Shown piece by piece: positions 5,097 to 5,599 of a stretch of DNA of 5,599 nt (positions within the stretch are counted from its first letter, which is position 1; each line of letters begins with the position of its first letter). The stretch covers positions 1-5,599 of the forward strand of contig RDYY01000024.1 in assembly GCA_004293505.1 (NCBI GenBank). Reading direction: 5' to 3'. The position numbers and the translations under genes were made by a program. Source of the stretch: Sphingobacteriia bacterium (lineage in GTDB: Bacteria > Bacteroidota > Bacteroidia > Chitinophagales > Chitinophagaceae). A model generated the notes under the pieces. It did not search any database. It saw only the letters and a list, made by a program, of their open reading frames with translations, and was not told where the DNA came from.

Positions 5097-5599
5097 ATGG
5101 CCAAGAATTTATTGATTGTTGAGTCCCCTGCAAAAGCAAAAACCATTGAAAAAATCCTGGGCAAGGACTTTGAAGTGAAGAGCTGTTATGGCCATATCCG
5201 TGACCTGGAAAAAGACGACATGGGCATTGACGTGGGCAACCATTACCAGCCCCGTTACAAAGTACCCGAAGAGAAGGAAAGGGTAGTAAAAGAATTGCGC
5301 CAATTGGCCAAGAAAGCCGATGAAGTGTGGTTGGCATCGGATGAGGACCGAGAAGGAGAAAGCATCAGTTGGCACTTGGCCGAGGTCTTGGGCTTGGATC
5401 CCGCGCAAACCAAAAGAATTGTGTTCCACGAGATCACGGCACCGGCCATTAAAAAAGCCGTGGCCAACCCCCGCCGCATCAACATGGACCTGGTCAATGC
5501 CCAACAAGCCAGAAGGGTTTTGGACCGATTGGTGGGTTTTGAACTCAGTCCCGTTTTGTGGCGCAAAATAGGCATGCAACGCAGCCTCAGCGCCGGGCG
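5097..5599 (+). CDS. topA: DNA topoisomerase I, N-terminal part (runs off the right edge)
   Basis: The first 167 codons of a type IA topoisomerase, which relaxes negatively supercoiled DNA by cutting one strand and passing the other through. The visible part covers the Toprim domain: VESPAKAKTIEKIL at residues 8-21 with catalytic Glu9, the GHIRDL loop at 32-37, and DEDREGE at 82-88 with the metal-binding acids Asp82, Asp84 and Glu86. Then come FHEITAPAIKKA (110-121) and the start of the cleavage-strand domain, LVNAQQARRVLDRLVGFELSPVLW at 132-155, ending in SLSAG as expected. The active-site tyrosine and any C-terminal zinc or repeat domains lie outside the window. ATG at 5097 gives the standard MAKNLLIVESPAK-type N-terminus; an in-frame ATG at 5085 would add four residues. 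It has its own 85-base upstream gap with a candidate promoter and is probably transcribed separately from the hydrolase. Confidence 0.96.
   Translation, partial: MAKNLLIVESPAKAKTIEKILGKDFEVKSCYGHIRDLEKDDMGIDVGNHYQPRYKVPEEKERVVKELRQLAKKADEVWLASDEDREGESISWHLAEVLGLDPAQTKRIVFHEITAPAIKKAVANPRRINMDLVNAQQARRVLDRLVGFELSPVLWRKIGMQRSLSAG

Overview
The window is a compact, chromosome-like stretch with nine protein-coding genes, two of them cut by the window edges. There are no RNA genes, mobile elements, CRISPR arrays or long intergenic spaces, and the largest gaps are about 85 bases. Several things point to a member of the Bacteroidota: the gene set (a DUF2520 protein, KdsC, a UbiA-type prenyltransferase annotated in this phylum as a geranylgeranylglyceryl-phosphate transferase, and Maf packed together), near absence of Shine-Dalgarno sequences, and promoter-like elements resembling TAnnTTTG just upstream of starts. 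Mixed GC content and the presence of ISC-type Fdx and IscX would suit Saprospiria, Chitinophagia or Cytophagia, but I cannot place it more precisely.

Layout. At the left edge, the start of an exported protein reads leftward (1-152). An OsmC-like peroxiredoxin (192-602) reads rightward from a shared 39-base divergent gap. It runs tail-to-tail into a leftward cluster of five genes whose transcription order is fdx (3286-2951), iscX (2932-2693), kdsC (2677-2159), UbiA-type prenyltransferase (2119-1184) and maf (1179-586). Gaps inside the cluster are 18, 15, 39 and 4 bases, so it is probably one transcript with a likely promoter before fdx. Further right, a leftward Rossmann/DUF2520 gene (4181-3372) and a rightward alpha/beta hydrolase (4145-5011) are head-to-head and appear to overlap at their 5' ends. 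The window closes with the first 167 codons of topA, DNA topoisomerase I (5097 onward).

Functions. The cluster joins iron-sulfur cluster assembly helpers (Fdx, IscX), lipopolysaccharide Kdo synthesis (KdsC), isoprenoid ether lipid or quinone-type prenyl transfer (UbiA family) and removal of non-canonical or excess nucleotides (Maf). These are housekeeping and envelope functions rather than one pathway. I found no convincing undescribed system. The points most worth a second look are the reciprocal overlap of the DUF2520 and hydrolase starts and promoters, the placement of fdx-iscX apart from other isc genes, and the archaeal-type lipid prenyltransferase candidate.
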